64,000 bases of DNA from Onchocerca volvulus (lineage: Eukaryota; Nematoda; Chromadorea; Rhabditida; Onchocercidae), in the NCBI GenBank assembly GCA_000499405.2, contig HG738140.1, forward strand, positions 8,645,560 through 8,709,559. The letters are read 5' to 3'. Positions 25,316 to 39,944 of this stretch are shown piece after piece (the stretch's first letter is position 1; the number at the start of each line of letters is the position of its first letter). The notes under the pieces were generated by a model. It saw only the letters and a program-made list of their open reading frames with translations. It did no database searches and was not told the origin of the DNA. The position numbers were made by a program, and so were the translations under genes.

Positions 25316-28060
25316 ATGCTTACGGCTAGAGAAAGAGAAATATTCTCAAAAAAGCATGCTTTTCCTGTTACACGTGTGAATGATAAAAAAAGTAAGTTAA
25401 TTTATTTTGAAACATGCCTTCATTCGAATACAGCGTTGTATCAGAATTTCATAGCAACCGGTAAGAATTTTTGAGATTTAAAAGTTAAAACAGCGAACAT
25501 TCGCATTTTTATTCATATAAGATAGATTACAAATGAGTGAACTATATTAGCTAAATATTTTTGGTAATTAAAAACCACTTCTATATTTCTTGACATTGGA
25601 TTCAAGTTCATCCGTATGCCACCAATTTGATCATAATTTGATTACAATTTTTGAATTTAATATTAACAGCAGTTGACATTTTAATTCATGATAAGAGAAG
25701 AAGGGAGGCTGGAACTGCATGCATTACGTCAAATAGTGAATGATAGCTGTTGCTTTTATTTATAACCATGTATTTCGATGAGTAACAAATTTAAATGCTT
25801 TCACTAAATTTATGATCTTTTACTTCCCTGTATAAAATTGTTTAGCTACATTCCTCAAAGTATTTTTCTGATTTCATTGTTGATTTGGAAATTAATTCCA
25901 ATAATCAGTTGCGTACTTGATTTTTTTTGAATGAGATTTAAACAGTTATTGTACAATCAGCATTTTCGATTATTGAAAAAATTTTAAATTAGATAGAATT
26001 TCGTTTTCCTCTCCTTAATTTTTGTTAATTTTCTAAAGGTTGCTTCATCATAACTTTCTACCAAATCAGTTACTACGGCAATTATTTAATATTTTGACTT
26101 AAATATATCACATTTCATCGAGAAAGATGAGCTCTACTGAATCGCAGTATATCCCGCATTTTGTAAAAATGAAACGCATTGCTGTAGTTGCTTACAAAAC
26201 ATAAAAAGTGAATGATTGTATTCAATCAATTTCGACTATCGCTATTTTTCTTTACTTTCACAAGCGATTTTTTTGCAATTTTTTATTTGAATTTTATCAT
26301 AATAAATATTAAATTATTTCAATCAGTTCATTTGCTGACACTTTACAAAAAAGTAATTCCAAAAATTTCAAATGTATTTTGTTGATTTTTCTGAATTACC
26401 TGTATTTTCAAACTAACGAATTAACCGATTCAAACTTCTTAACAGATATATGAGATTTGACTGACAATACTACTAATTGCTCTCGAAAAACTGATGTCTA
26501 TGCATTGGGCATATTTCAGGTATCATTTATTTACTAAGCATTCTTCTTCACTTTACTATTTAGTGAATTATTTATTGTACTTATGACTTCTTTTTCGGTT
26601 TTGAACTTCGAAATCTTTCATATATTGAAGACTTGATTAATCGTAAAAATATTTCACAACAATTATGCAAACTTGTAAATGATAAGAAGTTCTGAAGAGC
26701 TTCAGTGCTTAGTGATGTTAAAATTATTGACCAATTCATCTTCCAAAGCTTTTTTGCTGTTGCTTTAAAGAGTTATTAAACTTCACATATTGTGAGTTTT
26801 TCAACCAGGATATTTAGCTGGTCAAAATGAACCATTCATTCTTTGCTCGTAATCTTTTTTTTTTCTTTTTTTGCATTGTTTTTGTATTCTTGGTGAGATG
26901 TCAAGCTATTTTTTCAAACTTTTTTGAAATTTTTGCGCTGTTTTTATTTTCTGAAAAATATATAATTTGACATGACACATTCCCTATCTCATATATATTG
27001 CTTTTTTATTCTTAGAGAGATTTTCTTACAATATGCACCTGGACTGAATGAAGAAGCGAAATTTAACTGTCATTGAAAGTCTATTTATTTTCTAATATAT
27101 CGCCACCTTTTTACAAGGCTTGTTAAAACATTCCTGCAAGCGCCCAAAAGTATTCAAGGTCATGATTTTCTAATTCATAGAGTTTGTTCTTCCATATTTT
27201 TTAAATAATATTTTATTTTTCTGACAGTTATTTTCTCTAATAAAGTTATTTAACGAGAAATTGCCCAGCAATTTTCAATGATTGAATGTGTTTCAAACAG
27301 AAAAATTCTTTAAATTTTTACTGAATCTTCTCAATAGCAACACCTTTTCATCTTTTGCCTTGTAGAAAAAAGTTTGAACAAAAAATGGCAATAATTTTTT
27401 ATTATCTTAATAATCAGAGAATTCATCAAACTTTTGATGGATACAGTATACTATATTAATTTTAGCAGTACTTTTCGTTGATACTGTTTTCAAGTAACAA
27501 AACTGGCTATTAATAACCTTCAAAGATTTTGGGTTGTCAAAATGTGTTATTTTGTATGTTAATGCGTTATGTATTAATGCAAAATTATTTCTTGCACAGG
27601 ATTTTTTTCTTTGTTCCTTTTTAGATATTTTCGAAATGTGTCATCAGTTTTTGATTTTTCAAAGTCATGATCGCAATGTGTCAAATTTTCTTTACCATCC
27701 AAAAACACTTATTTTCCGACTGCTATGAATCTTCGCAGCACTTGCATTATGAAAACATATCATAGGCCAATTATTTGACTCCAAGAGATCAGTATTATGA
27801 ATAAATTTATAATGGTGTATATGTTGTTAGTAATTAGAATAATATCCTGGGATGAAGGAATAAACAATTTAAAGAAGTAGGTCTCTCATCAGGATATCAA
27901 GACTTTGTAGGATCACATTGGAACTTCTCAGCCTAATTGCCTGATTCCGCACATAATCATTATATTCAGCTGAATTTTTAGATTTTTTTTTTTCATGAAA
28001 GGGAAGCAGTTGAAAGGAATTCTTTCGGCAATGACATTGAGGACCGGAATTCTTTTTTCT

Positions 28061-28142
<82 letters not shown>

Positions 28143-31100
28143 ACAATTAAATGTTTGTTCTTCAGAAAAGGAATTTTTCGAATAATCATTCTTGAAAATC
28201 ATCTGATAAGAAGAAATTGTTTACATCAACAAATTAAAGAATAAATCGAAATTTGGTCAAAGTTTCTATTTATACAAATTAATTTAACAGTTGAAGAGGT
28301 GAGATCCTTGAGGAAATCGTCTTGATAAGTGCATGGATGAGAATGATGTGGCGATGATATTTGGATATTAAGATCATCTTTGATGCATGAATGAATCTTG
28401 AAAGACTGCTATGAAATTTTATTTGTTTGAATATGTGTTCCTCAGTCGGGCAATTGCTTGAAACCTGAATGATTTTCCTGCAAAATATGCACATCATTCA
28501 TTGTAAAACTCAATTTTCTCTTTATTCAATCATTTCATTTTCTGATTATAATTCATGTCTATGTCATGCGAACTCATTCTCTTCTGTCTACCGCTTCATA
28601 AATAAATTTTCTCCTTCTGCTCGATTATATACTTAAATAATGCTTTATTACTTTGCATCTCTGCAAAGTAATTGTGGAATATTGTAAAAATCAAATTACC
28701 GAAAAGATTCCCTTCGACTAAATTCGTAAAATTGATATCTTCAGCATCTTCATCAATCTTTTTTTTTTTAGAATACCGAGTAGAATTTTAAGGAGTGCAA
28801 AACTTTGACGATAGATTTACTGAAATTTGCCTCACCGAAAATTTTGTTTAAATTGTCATTGGGAAAAGCAAAATAATTTATGATTTATTCATCTCATTTG
28901 TTAATTTTACTATTTTTTTTCCTTTTCATTACTTGAAATCATTATGAATGAATGATTGCAAAATCCTAACATTGACAAAAGGCAAAGAAAAATGAAATTA
29001 TTGGAAAAGATTATTCTGTTAGTATATTGCATGAAGTCATAATTAGATAGATGTGAAGAAGAAATCAAGAAGAAATTTTTTCTCGATTCGCCGAAATATT
29101 TGAAAATGAGATAGGAAAATTATTCGGGTAGAATGAAAATTTTGTGCGGCTATGGTTATGCACATTTTTTTACACTTAATGTATTTCTTCCTTTCAAAAT
29201 GTCACAAAATTTTTGTCATCATTTTTCGTGTGTTCTTTTCCTAATAAAACTTGTAGCGATCTGATCTAACCCGACAAATCGACGCTATCTTCTTCTTTCT
29301 CTGTCATTCCCTTACTCTTTTCTTGGATGATATCCGTTTTTTCTGTTCAAATTTTCTCTCAATGTTACTTTTTTTTAAATTTCACAAATCTCGTATTTCA
29401 GTAAAAAATATATTACCGAAAAAGTAATAAAAAGGGATTCTCCCAACGCTTATATTTAGATGAAATTTTTCGTATTTATTTTTCTGTATTTATCAAGAAA
29501 AAATTTGTAACAAAATGATACTCTTTTACTGATAACGCATAATTTGAATGCATTAAAAAATATGCTTTAGAACTTGTTTTTCACTTTAGTTTGGATGCTA
29601 TTTCTTCTGGCTCGATCATCGGATATTTTTTCCTTCAATTTTTTAATTCACTACATTTAAAAATTAAAAGCAGTTGATAGATGCTTTAATCAATGGATGA
29701 ATTTATAACATACGTGAATATTCAAAAAACATTTAAATATTTCCAGGGACTCTAAAATAGCGATACTTGACCTATGACTTTTGCGATTTTCACTGTAATC
29801 GTTGTCACTCTTACTTTCGTGTTTTTCTCGGCTGTTTAGAAGTTTGTAATTGGTGATAATTCTGAATCATTTTGAAATGTTACTACGCTTTAAAATGTAG
29901 CGGACTATCTGAGCTTGTTAGAGGACGCATGTAGAAATTCAAGTACATTTGTACTTAATTGTAATAGATGCTTTTTTATGAGTACCATACAGGTTTTTGA
30001 GAAACTACAGATAAATTACCTTGCCCGTTTCAGAAAGCCTCTTCTCAATTTACTTTTTGCATATTCATTCTCAACGTTGTTTGAATCGCCTTTTTTTTTT
30101 CTTTAAAATATAACTGTAATTAAAACTAATACTATTGCCTATCAAATCTTCCATCATGCGAATGGCAAATGAAAAGTTTTGTTGAATTTAAGAAAAAAGA
30201 AAAACTAACAAAATTATTGTAATAAACTGAATATCTCACAATAGATGCTTCATAAAACCATCAGCGCTGATTTGTCCGCAATGGGCAAAGCAGTATTTAT
30301 TTTTTTGAGAAGAACTAAAGATATCATCTGCAAAGCCGTTTGGTTTTGCCAACGGCTATTACGAAGTTCGTTCATTGGATAAAGGGCTGGAAAGATTGAA
30401 TTTTATCTTAAACAGGCTTTAGAAACTGGAATAACAATACTACGTCGTTAGAATCGTAGGATTAAATTCTAAGCAAATTAAAGTAATTTTCTTAAATGAG
30501 TTTTAATCCACAACTTCGAAACCATTCTTCTTTAGCCCATTCATTATCTTTATCAACTACCTTTTCATCTTTTTTTTTCTCTCTCTTTATTACAATTTTT
30601 CTTTATCATTTATTAAAATCAGAAACGATGATTTCGCAAGAAAAGAAAAAAAAAACCTATAATTTTGTGAATAAGTTAAGCCACTTTGCAAACTTTTCTA
30701 AGGTTACTTAAGAGACATTTATCATTTCTTTAGTTGTTGATACAAATTAGGTTTGATTGTTTGTATAAGTATTAAACATGCTACTGCTGATTCTAATGAA
30801 ATATTAAGATGAGCATAAAATCAATTCTGAGTTATAAAACTGTTAATGGATTATCTGAAAAAATTTATTTCGTAAAATAAATATTATCTAAAAAATTTGT
30901 GCAAAATAAATATTTGAAATGAATGTCAGGTTTCTTTAATTTTAATTTTGATTAGCTGTCTTGCGAAAAAATTTCCGAAAAATGCCAGAAAAACTCATTA
31001 CTGTGTGCTACAAATGAAATGGACCGAAATTAACTAATGCAGAGTGGATATTTTAAACTATAAAACTTCAAAGTTTCTGCCATTCAACATATGTTAGAAA

Positions 31101-31298
31101 TGATGTGCAAATAAAGAACAATGCGATCAGATTAATTATATTTTTATAATTAGTTATAGCGAATAAAAGATAAAAATCGTTGAGAATTCAGTTATTTGAC
31201 TGACAGTGTGTACCATAACGTTGTGAGGATATGTTGCGTCCTAATTATGTCACAATTTAACAATGAAATAATCAGTTGATTCGCATTGTTTTTTCAGA
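25316..31298. other. Long interval without recognisable genes
   Basis: No splice-consistent exon series or known domain was found on either strand in 6 kb. Open frames here are short and composed of A/T codons. The region contains the T homopolymer at 28063-28138. Its right end should hold the promoter of the PAN gene at 31299. Confidence 0.45.
28063..28138. repeat. 76-base T homopolymer
   Basis: An uninterrupted T run is seen directly. It causes the apparent poly-lysine open frames on the minus strand. It may be partly an assembly or sequencing artefact, since such runs are hard to size. Confidence 0.9.
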
Positions 31299-34200
31299 AT
31301 GGAACAATGCTATTTTTGTACAATCCTTTTTTTTCTATTCTTCGGCCATTTGAATTCCCAAAATCCGTAAGTTTATAATATTTTATTATGGTGGCAAGAA
31401 GAAAGAAAGAGGAAAGGCTGATGCAGTAATTTTAACAAACTGAAAAGACGAAAAAAATTAATGCTCCTCGAAAATTACAATTAATGCCCCTAAAAAAATC
31501 GTGTGTCATTTCAGCAATTTTGGAAACGAAATCGACTTCAATAAGCAAAAAGTTATAAGTGAGTAAACTTTGTAAACTAAAAAAAAACTTTACATTTGTT
31601 TTAAATAAAATAAAGTAAATTTTGAAGTGTTGAGTTTCTGAAAAATGTTCATTTAAACTTAAAACTTCTCACTGTTGCTGTTTTAAAATCAATTGTTTTC
31701 GGTATTTCACCAGAAACATCAACCATCGTATAGCAAGAAATAAAAAATGAAGTAGGAAGTGATAAGTTCGCATTGAAAATTTAAATCGTTAAAAGGATGA
31801 ACATAGACATTTTCTTTTCTCATCTTCTGTTTCGAAGCCTTCCATGAAGAACTCTTAGCACACTGGTATTATTAGGTAATGAAAAATTCCTATTTTTGGC
31901 ACATACCAACATCTTTCATTTCTGAAATTTCTCAAAAACTGATACACTTCAAAAATAACATTGAACTTGACATACAGCAACATTTTTCATTTCATTTTTC
32001 TATCTTATTGATTACACTTCAAAAATAACATTAAACTTGACACATGGCAATATTTTTCATTTCATTTTTCTATTTTATTCGAGGAACTTTAACCTCAAAA
32101 AGTAGTTCAAAGTCTTAGCAGACAGAAAAGTTAGTTTATTCTATTAGGAGGAATGACAAAATTCAATTGCTGCGAAAATATGTTGCTGTTAACCCTAATT
32201 ACATATTTTTTTAATTAGAGAGTACGGATATGGGAAGGAAATCACAAGAAAGTGTAGTGATAATTGATAATTGAAAAAAGTAAATATAATGAGAGAGCAT
32301 TTGTTATATATTCGCTAGCTTATGAAACTGCTCAAAGATACCTTCATGTTCAAACAAAATCTTTCATGAAGGATTGTGTGATCAAACATTAGACAATAAA
32401 AATATTCAAAACTAATTTACAATGAAACTTCTGCATTTGACATTAAATATTCGAAATAAATTTCATCTCTAAAATTAAAAAGAATTTCATCCACTTCTCA
32501 CCTGAACTCATAAATCGTCACTTTCATACATTCGATGTTATATTTTACTATTTCAAGAGTGCTTTATACAAGCTCCAAGTGGAAATGTATTTGCACTTCC
32601 CGATTATTACTTATTTTCAGCGCTAGGGCCACCACGACGAGGTCTTCAACGAGCGGTTTTTGACGAAGTGTTAACAGATGAGTTAATCGGTCAGTTGTTT
32701 GCAGTTATGAAAACCTACCCAAATTTGGTTTATTTATTTTTGTGCATTAAATCTATTGCAAATTATAAATGTAATTAATTGACTTTTTTTTTTTTGAAAG
32801 AATGTTTTCAGCCCATTTAAACCAACAATTGCTTTGAGAATCGATTTTCTTTTATGTTTATGGCATCAGTCACTTAAATCAATTTTTTTTTTCTAATGTA
32901 AATAATTACTTACTGATTAATTTTTTTTTTTTTGGAATCCATGAGAAAGCAATAAGGTAATCAGATTTGCTTAGATTTTTTGTCCCTCTCTTTTTATGCA
33001 TTTTGTTGAACAAATGAGTTAATCTTTAATGCTTAAAATTGTGATGACAATCACCACTTACAGGAGAAATCCCGCAAGCGAAGAATGACATCGATGCTTA
33101 TGATGATGACAGTTTAGTGGATTTACGAGGAGGTAAGTAATCGACCGTCATGAAAGTGTACATTTCTCATCTATGATTCTCCTTCCAGATGCTGACATGG
33201 AATTTGACGGAGTTCAGATGAATCACTTTCATCTTTCAGCTAGAAGGTGTATTTAATAAATTTCTTGCGAATTTAAAGGCATTTTATGGAAAATTTTTGA
33301 AATCGTAAGTATTAAAATAAAAGACCGTAAAAAGCACATTCATTTTTGATCCAATCTTCAGAGGATCCATTGTTTATACCAAAACCGTACCGAGAGGGAA
33401 AGGGAGAGCAGAAGATGAAAGCAAGTACGGTAAAAGCAGAAAGAATTAGAACAAGTAGCATCAGCACTTCTACACCATTTACGACATCTGCGCGGATTCC
33501 CTCAACTAAACCTGTTGGCCGAACTTCAGCACCCGTCATATTGACTATGTACGTCAATGAGATCATGCTAGTTATAAAGGCGTAGAATTGTTTCTAATTT
33601 TGGACTTCGATACTGCGAGTTTGGTAATTCAATGATAATTCATTTTTTTATGACTGAACTTTGGAAACATTTTTGGAATACAAACTGAATTTTCGATCAT
33701 TTCAAACTAAATCCTCCGCAGTTTTTCCGAAAATTCCTAGTTTTGATCATTTAGGCATCTCATTTTTTCAGCACTTATTTTGCAGTTCTACAATAGCACA
33801 ATTCATACGATGAAATAATCTATAATTTTCAGCAGTTAAGATCTCCAAAGCTTTTAATTTATCACTTTATGTAGAAATACTCGAAATATTGCTTTTTCTT
33901 CTTTTCATTTTTTTTTTTTTATTTCAGGCGTCCATCATTTTCTCCTCAGGTATGTTTCTGATTTCATAAAGTTTTAAAATTACAAAAGTTTCAAAAATTC
34001 AGACGATTTGATTGTTTACGGATACGTTGGAAATTGCTTTTGTTTATAAACAATAAAATAAGAATATCAAATGTGCACACCTAGAGAAATATAACAACTC
34101 ATAGATAAAGTTCCCAAATATATCATGATATAACTCTTCAAAGGATCTCAATCCAAAAATCTCAAACAAAAAAATACGAAAGCAAAAAAAAAAAAAAAAA

Positions 34201-36608
34201 CAAGCAAATTAGCATTTTCTTTAATCAAAATAAATTCAATCCAAAAGCTGTCAATATTTACAGACTTGTGCTTCAGTTTTTATAGTCTCACGCAAATTTT
34301 AGTCGCCATTTCGACCATTACCAACACAATTGCCCCCACGACGAGAATTTTTATCGCCTTCAACACCACGAATTGGTCATAGGTAAAATTATTACGAAAG
34401 CTTTACTTTTACTTGAAATTGAGAATTTGAAATAAAATTTGAAACTGCCTGAGTATGTTTTCTACATATTATTTTTTATTTTTAATGAATTTAGATTTGA
34501 AACAGATTCACGGGCGTCCTTCTTGGTGCCAACCCGGCCAGTAGTACCTACCACACCATTATCCCCACGAATTGACTTTCGACTAACATCGCATTCAACT
34601 TCCGATTCATTAAGGACAGGAGGTTTATTTTTTCGCTGTTTTTCATAGTTTGCTTATTTGGATTGTTTATCTTCCAGATCATTATCGTATTGATTTTGAC
34701 GTACAATAAATGAACTGCTTTGATAAGGTTCTATGATGGGAACCAATTGCAGTTCTACCCGAGTACTATTAAAATCATTTTGCTTATTTCGGAAATCTGG
34801 GATAAATTCAGCGATAATCATAACAATATGATAATTTCTGAGTGAATTTCAGTATGTCATGCATCTATTTTCTATATATCAACACCCACTTCAAGCTCAC
34901 AAGAACATTCCTTTACACATTTCGCTATCACTGTATCAACCGATCAATGTGCAAGAACTTGTCATGAATTTAATTGTGCCGTAAGTTTCAATAGTTTTTG
35001 CAACTTTTATTTTGTCATTTAAAAATTGAGAATTTCTGAAGAAAAGATTTGAAGAAAATTTTCAGCGAAATTTTAGATAGCACATTATGATCCCAGCACT
35101 GGACGCTGTCAATTCAATCCATCGACAGCATTCTCAATACGTGAAGGACAATGTCCGCCATGGCCAACCACACATTACAGGTCTGTTTTCCGATGAAGTT
35201 GTTGTATTTAATTAAATTATACACTTCAAAATTTTGGAGCAAATTTTTTAAAATAAAATTCTTTCCGGCAGATTTTTTTTAAATAAGACTTTTTTCATTT
35301 CTTGGTTTTAAAAAATTCATTTCAAAAGCATGTCTTCATCACTTGCTTTATTCAGTACTCATTACCACATTGCATATTAATAAAAATAACGACTAGATAA
35401 AATTTTCATCGTCAGTGAAGTGTCATTGTATACTCATTGTAACTACACATCTTAGGACCAAGTTTTTCTAAGCAAAATTGTATAGCTGTCAATTTCGGAA
35501 TGAATTTTCTTAGATAAAATTAATTGTAAATAATTTATGCACTCCACTCTTTCATAACCTTCTGTTTCACATTTCAATGTACTTATTTTATTGAAATCCT
35601 TGACAATAAGAGATCAGAGAAATGCATTCATGATATAAACAAAGTTTTTAGTTCAATTTTGCATAATTACAACATCGCATCTGGCTCATCACTCAATGTC
35701 ATTTTTGATAAAGACTTCTAAAGAGGATGGAAATCTGAATTATAGTTAGTTAAAAGAAGTGAAATAGTAGTATTATAACTTAAAAGATGAGAACTATTGT
35801 GTTTCACAAGGATGTGGATTGAAAAAATAAAGAAATTTGTAAGACGATTTCTAAGTAATGTGGTGTTGAAGAATGCAGAAGAAAGTTATTGGAAGAGAAG
35901 AGTGATATCGTATATTTCTGCGATTAACTAAATAAAATGTAAAATTTTATTATTTTGGAAGTGAGTTGAAGCATGCTATTTCAAATGCATTTACTTATGT
36001 CTGCGTTGATTGATGGATTATAAAAACATGCAATTAGTAGGAAACAGAAAGAAATTTTCAAGCGATTTGCCATATTTCAGATTATCCTGAAAAATGATAA
36101 ATTTTGGATTAGATAAATATGTTTAACTTTTGAAAATCGATTATTTTTTGGTAGCATCATTTTTTTTCTTATTTTTTCATTCATTTATTTTTTTTTTTTT
36201 ATTTCATTATTTTAGGAATAATGTTCAAACAAATACGCCGCTTCGCATATTTTGTGTACAATGTCATCGAAGTTGTAAGTGCGCTTCTTGCAATATTTCA
36301 GTGCAAAAAACTTTTCAAAAATGATATTTATTCAATCTTTTTCGAAAAAATACTGTTATAAAAGTATTTTTTTCAAAGAACGAAGATTGAAAGATTATTT
36401 TGTAATTAATATTTGTTTCTGTAAACAAGCAACTATTAGATCAAATTTAATATGATTCTTTGATTATTATCATCTTTCAGTTCGAAGAGGACAAGTAAGC
36501 AATCAACGAAATCATATCAGAACATCTGCTTTGAGGCCTCGCTACACTGGAAGGTATATGAAGTTTTTGCCGGAAAATTTGAGGAAAAGGAAGATACATT
36601 TGGCGTAG
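31299..36608 (+). CDS. Secreted PAN/Apple-like domain protein, 13 exons
   Basis: Exons: 31299-31366, 31515-31558, 32621-32689, 33064-33132, 33362-33548, 33928-33949, 34303-34382, 34495-34622, 34678-34686, 34853-34980, 35077-35180, 36216-36274, 36481-36608. All junctions are in phase; 1095 bases give 364 residues. The N terminus MEQCYFCTILFFLFFGHLNS is a signal peptide. Residues about 25-85 are acidic and polar, and about 90-225 are Ser/Thr/Pro/Arg-rich (TPRIGHR, RPVVPTTPLSPRIDF), a likely O-glycosylated stalk. The C-terminal domain has six or more cysteines (YLCHASIF, DQCARTCHEFNCAIAHYDPS, GRCQFN, GQCPP, FCVQCHR), in a spacing like PAN/Apple domains of nematode cuticle and matrix proteins. 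No transmembrane segment follows. It probably acts outside the cell in protein or glycan binding (inference). The start follows TTTTCAG by one base, a likely trans-splice site. Confidence 0.8.
31943..32083. repeat. 71-base tandem duplication in an intron
   Basis: ACACTTCAAAAATAACATTG at 31943 recurs as ACACTTCAAAAATAACATTA at 32014. The match runs on through CATTTTTCATTTCATTTTTC in both copies. A third, weaker copy may precede it. It lies inside the second intron of the PAN-domain gene. Confidence 0.85.
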
Positions 36609-36973
36609 AAATAGAAAATAACTTGAAAATTATTTATATAGAAATGGTTGAGCTGCGGATCGAAGGTAAAAAATGCATTAAACTGCAGAGTGTTTATGAG
36701 AATATCTGAATTTTTTGTTCTATTTTTAAAGTCATCATCATTGTCATATATTCTGGAACATTTTCCTGTTTTATATCTTTCTGTTCGTTCAAGATAGTAT
36801 GCTTTTAGATTACCGAATTCTCTAAAAAGAAGTGGGCTTGCGCGCATGCATTCAGAATTCACAAAGCAACAAGGTATAATTATTGAATCATCATTTTCAA
36901 ATATCACTTGGAAACTTGAAAAACAACATGAACGTAGAAAGCAAAAATAATGAACAAATGTCTATGAATAATC

Positions 36974-36988
36974 AATAATAATAATAAC

Positions 36989-37053
<65 letters not shown>
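36974..37053. repeat. AAT trinucleotide microsatellite
   Basis: About 26 near-perfect AAT units with one AAC variant, seen directly. It produces a spurious poly-leucine frame on the minus strand. Confidence 0.95.
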
Positions 37054-37055
<2 letters not shown>

Positions 37056-39944
37056 TCATTCGAATATGAATGGAATAAAGATAGAAACAAAAAATGTGGA
37101 CAATAATAGCATCGAAAATCAACTAGAAACTAGTGAACATATTACAAATCAGTATTCTTCGTTGAAATTTGATGTATAAATATATTTCCCTTATCTTAAT
37201 TAGCAATTTTATCCGGGGAATCAATACATTTTGAGAGTATTGCTTTCCCCGAAATTCACAAAAAGTTTCATTATGATTCCATTTTTTTTTTCCATTTCCT
37301 AATTAATTTCGTTTATTTTCAATCACAGCTAATTTTTTATGGTCATATTCTCTCATCATAATTGTAATCTTGAAATTATTATTAACATGCGCAATGCAAG
37401 AAAAATTACAATTAAACTCCTAGAAATAAAATTCCCTTAAAAAATTTTTATCTTCATGGGAATTCCTTTTCATTTCAAATTTAAGCAATTTCCACTTTTT
37501 TTTTTTTTTTTTCAGAAACAAATGCCAATTTTTATTGCTTAAATATTTTTTAATTCTTCTCAGATCTGTAATTATGGGGATTTTTCTAAACAAAATATTA
37601 CTGAGCTTAAAGAATTCATTTTATTTCTTTATTAAATTAGATGAAAAAACTAATTATGCAGCTGATTTTATACTGAAATCGATTTTTTTGTCAGTTCAAA
37701 GGAGGTTATTTAGGGAAAAATCAACTGACTTACATAAATGGCAATTGAATTTCTGTAAAGAAGTTATGCTTCGGACAGTGTCGTAATTCACTCTTCACAT
37801 AATAACTCGTTTTCTTTTTTCTCTTTTTCGTCGAAATAGTCAGTTATAACAAAATATATTAAAAAAATAAAAAATAAAAGAAAAAAAAACAAAGCACGAT
37901 AATCTCGTTTTATTTTTGAATAGTGGAAAAAATTTTGATGAAGAATTTGTTGTGTTTTCGTTTCACTGATTAAACTTCAGTAAGATCTTAAAATCTTTTG
38001 CTTTCACATATTTTTCAAAACTTATAGTTGCAGAATAGCAAGGAGTCGAAACAGTCGTTTAGTGGTCGAAGTAGTGTTATTGCAATCAATTCTACCATAC
38101 TTCCATGAACTTTTTAAAATACCGCTGCTTTTGGATCTATCAACGATAAAGTTTTCTTTCATAATCATATGAAAAAAAATTATTGTCATATTCGAAAGTA
38201 ATTATTAGTTTAATTAATCAACTTTATTTGAATGCTTAAAATAAGAAATGAGTTCCGAATTTTAATGTTAAGAAAAATACAGCAGAATTCTTAGAAGAAA
38301 AAATTTAAAAAAAATATTGCTTCGCTAGCTATTATAAATCATTGTCAAAGTATGACGTTTTAAAATTTATTGTCAAAAACATTCGATAATCTTAATGATA
38401 TTTTCGAAAATTGAGGGCAGACTTTTCTAGGCAAACTTTACTAGCATAGAATTGAGAAGTAATACTCTTGTTTTTACTATTTTTCAGTCCAAGTATGTTT
38501 GAATGAATGTTCTGCTCTCAAACTACTATAGAAATATTTCTTTTGATACATGACCCTTCGGGCTTAATTCAAAAACAGGTTTCTTCATTTCTAATTCAAC
38601 CACTTCTTTTCATCATATTGGTTGTAGTTTTATCCATGAATCGTGTAAGCAGTGTTTTATGTCTTCTCTTAGAACATAATCGCATTCAGATCAATATATT
38701 AGAATTATGTAAATCAAAGCTTTAAGTTTCTATTTAAATTTATAAAGGAACATTTGATTTTATTTACAAAAAACATTGGTAAAAAATCTATATATTCATG
38801 CTTTCGATCCCTGAATTGTTATTTAAATACTAACTAAAACTATTAAAATGGTAGTTTTAAAAGCAAAATTTGGAAGAAATCAAGATAATTTAAATTTTTC
38901 TAGTTCCTTTGGTGTCATTTTATAACGAATGATCAAATATTTGACTGTTACTAATTTATACTGGAACTCTAATGGACATTTTTGAATTTAAATTTTTGCG
39001 CGTTCAATTCCCAGCTTCTTTTTTTATTTTAAACGAATAAAACAATTCAAAAAAAGGATTGTCATATTTAGAACAGCAGAATAAGAACTGCTCAATTCCA
39101 CGTATATAAGATTTAACATTCCGGAAAATTCTTTCGTGGAAATTCTTATACTGATATGCCAGAAATGTCTCGCCGAATTTTCTCAGACAAAAGAAATTTG
39201 GTTTATGTAGTGTGTAATTGAATAAATTTCCTATTTTTCTTATGTAAGCTAAAAATTTTCTGGAATGTTTGTTGGGAAAACAAAACGGATATCGATTTGA
39301 ACGATATGAAAAACATAACTTTCTTTAACAATTTTCCAAATATAATAATTGGGAGATTTTCGGTTCCAAACACATACATTTTGCTTGAAGTATCGCCATT
39401 TGATTATAGGAATAGCAAAAGAATGAATTTTTTGAAATCTTTCTGCATGGCAACTTCAGCTATTTTACTTTTTAGATTTTTTCTCTTTCGAAATTCCACA
39501 AAAAGTGAGATGTTATTTCTGGAAAAAAACTTCAAAGTGCGAAAAAAAATTTATTTAATGATGAAGTCCTGTAATTTATATGAAGTGAAAAAAACAAGCT
39601 ATTTATTTTTTCCTTCAAAAATGAGCCGACTAAAGCTTTTCTTGCATACAGAGAATAAAATTTCGCAAATTTTCAGGAATTTTGCTCTAATTTTCTTGTC
39701 TTGTGAAAAGTTATGCTAAACTATTAATTTGGCATAACTGATTGCCGATAATAATACTGCATGAAGTAGTGAATAAAGTACTGCTGTAATCAAATATTTT
39801 TATAGACCCGGCAAATTATTTAAAATCAATACAGCACCATCCACCGGAACTTCATTCAAATAATTTGCCATATCCTTGATAATTTCATTGTAACCATCAA
39901 TTCTATTTCGTGTGATACATTACAGTGATCAAAACTTAATAAAG

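Noticed and set aside
27869..28202. Poly-lysine open frames on the minus strand
   Set aside because: They only translate the 76-base T homopolymer and have no protein-like flanks.
36904..37122. Poly-leucine frame on the minus strand
   Set aside because: It is the AAT microsatellite read in one frame.
39297..39719. 140-codon frame, longest plus-strand frame in its interval
   Set aside because: Its Phe/Lys/Ser/Asn-rich composition is what random A/T-rich DNA gives; no motif, no splice partner, no signal peptide.
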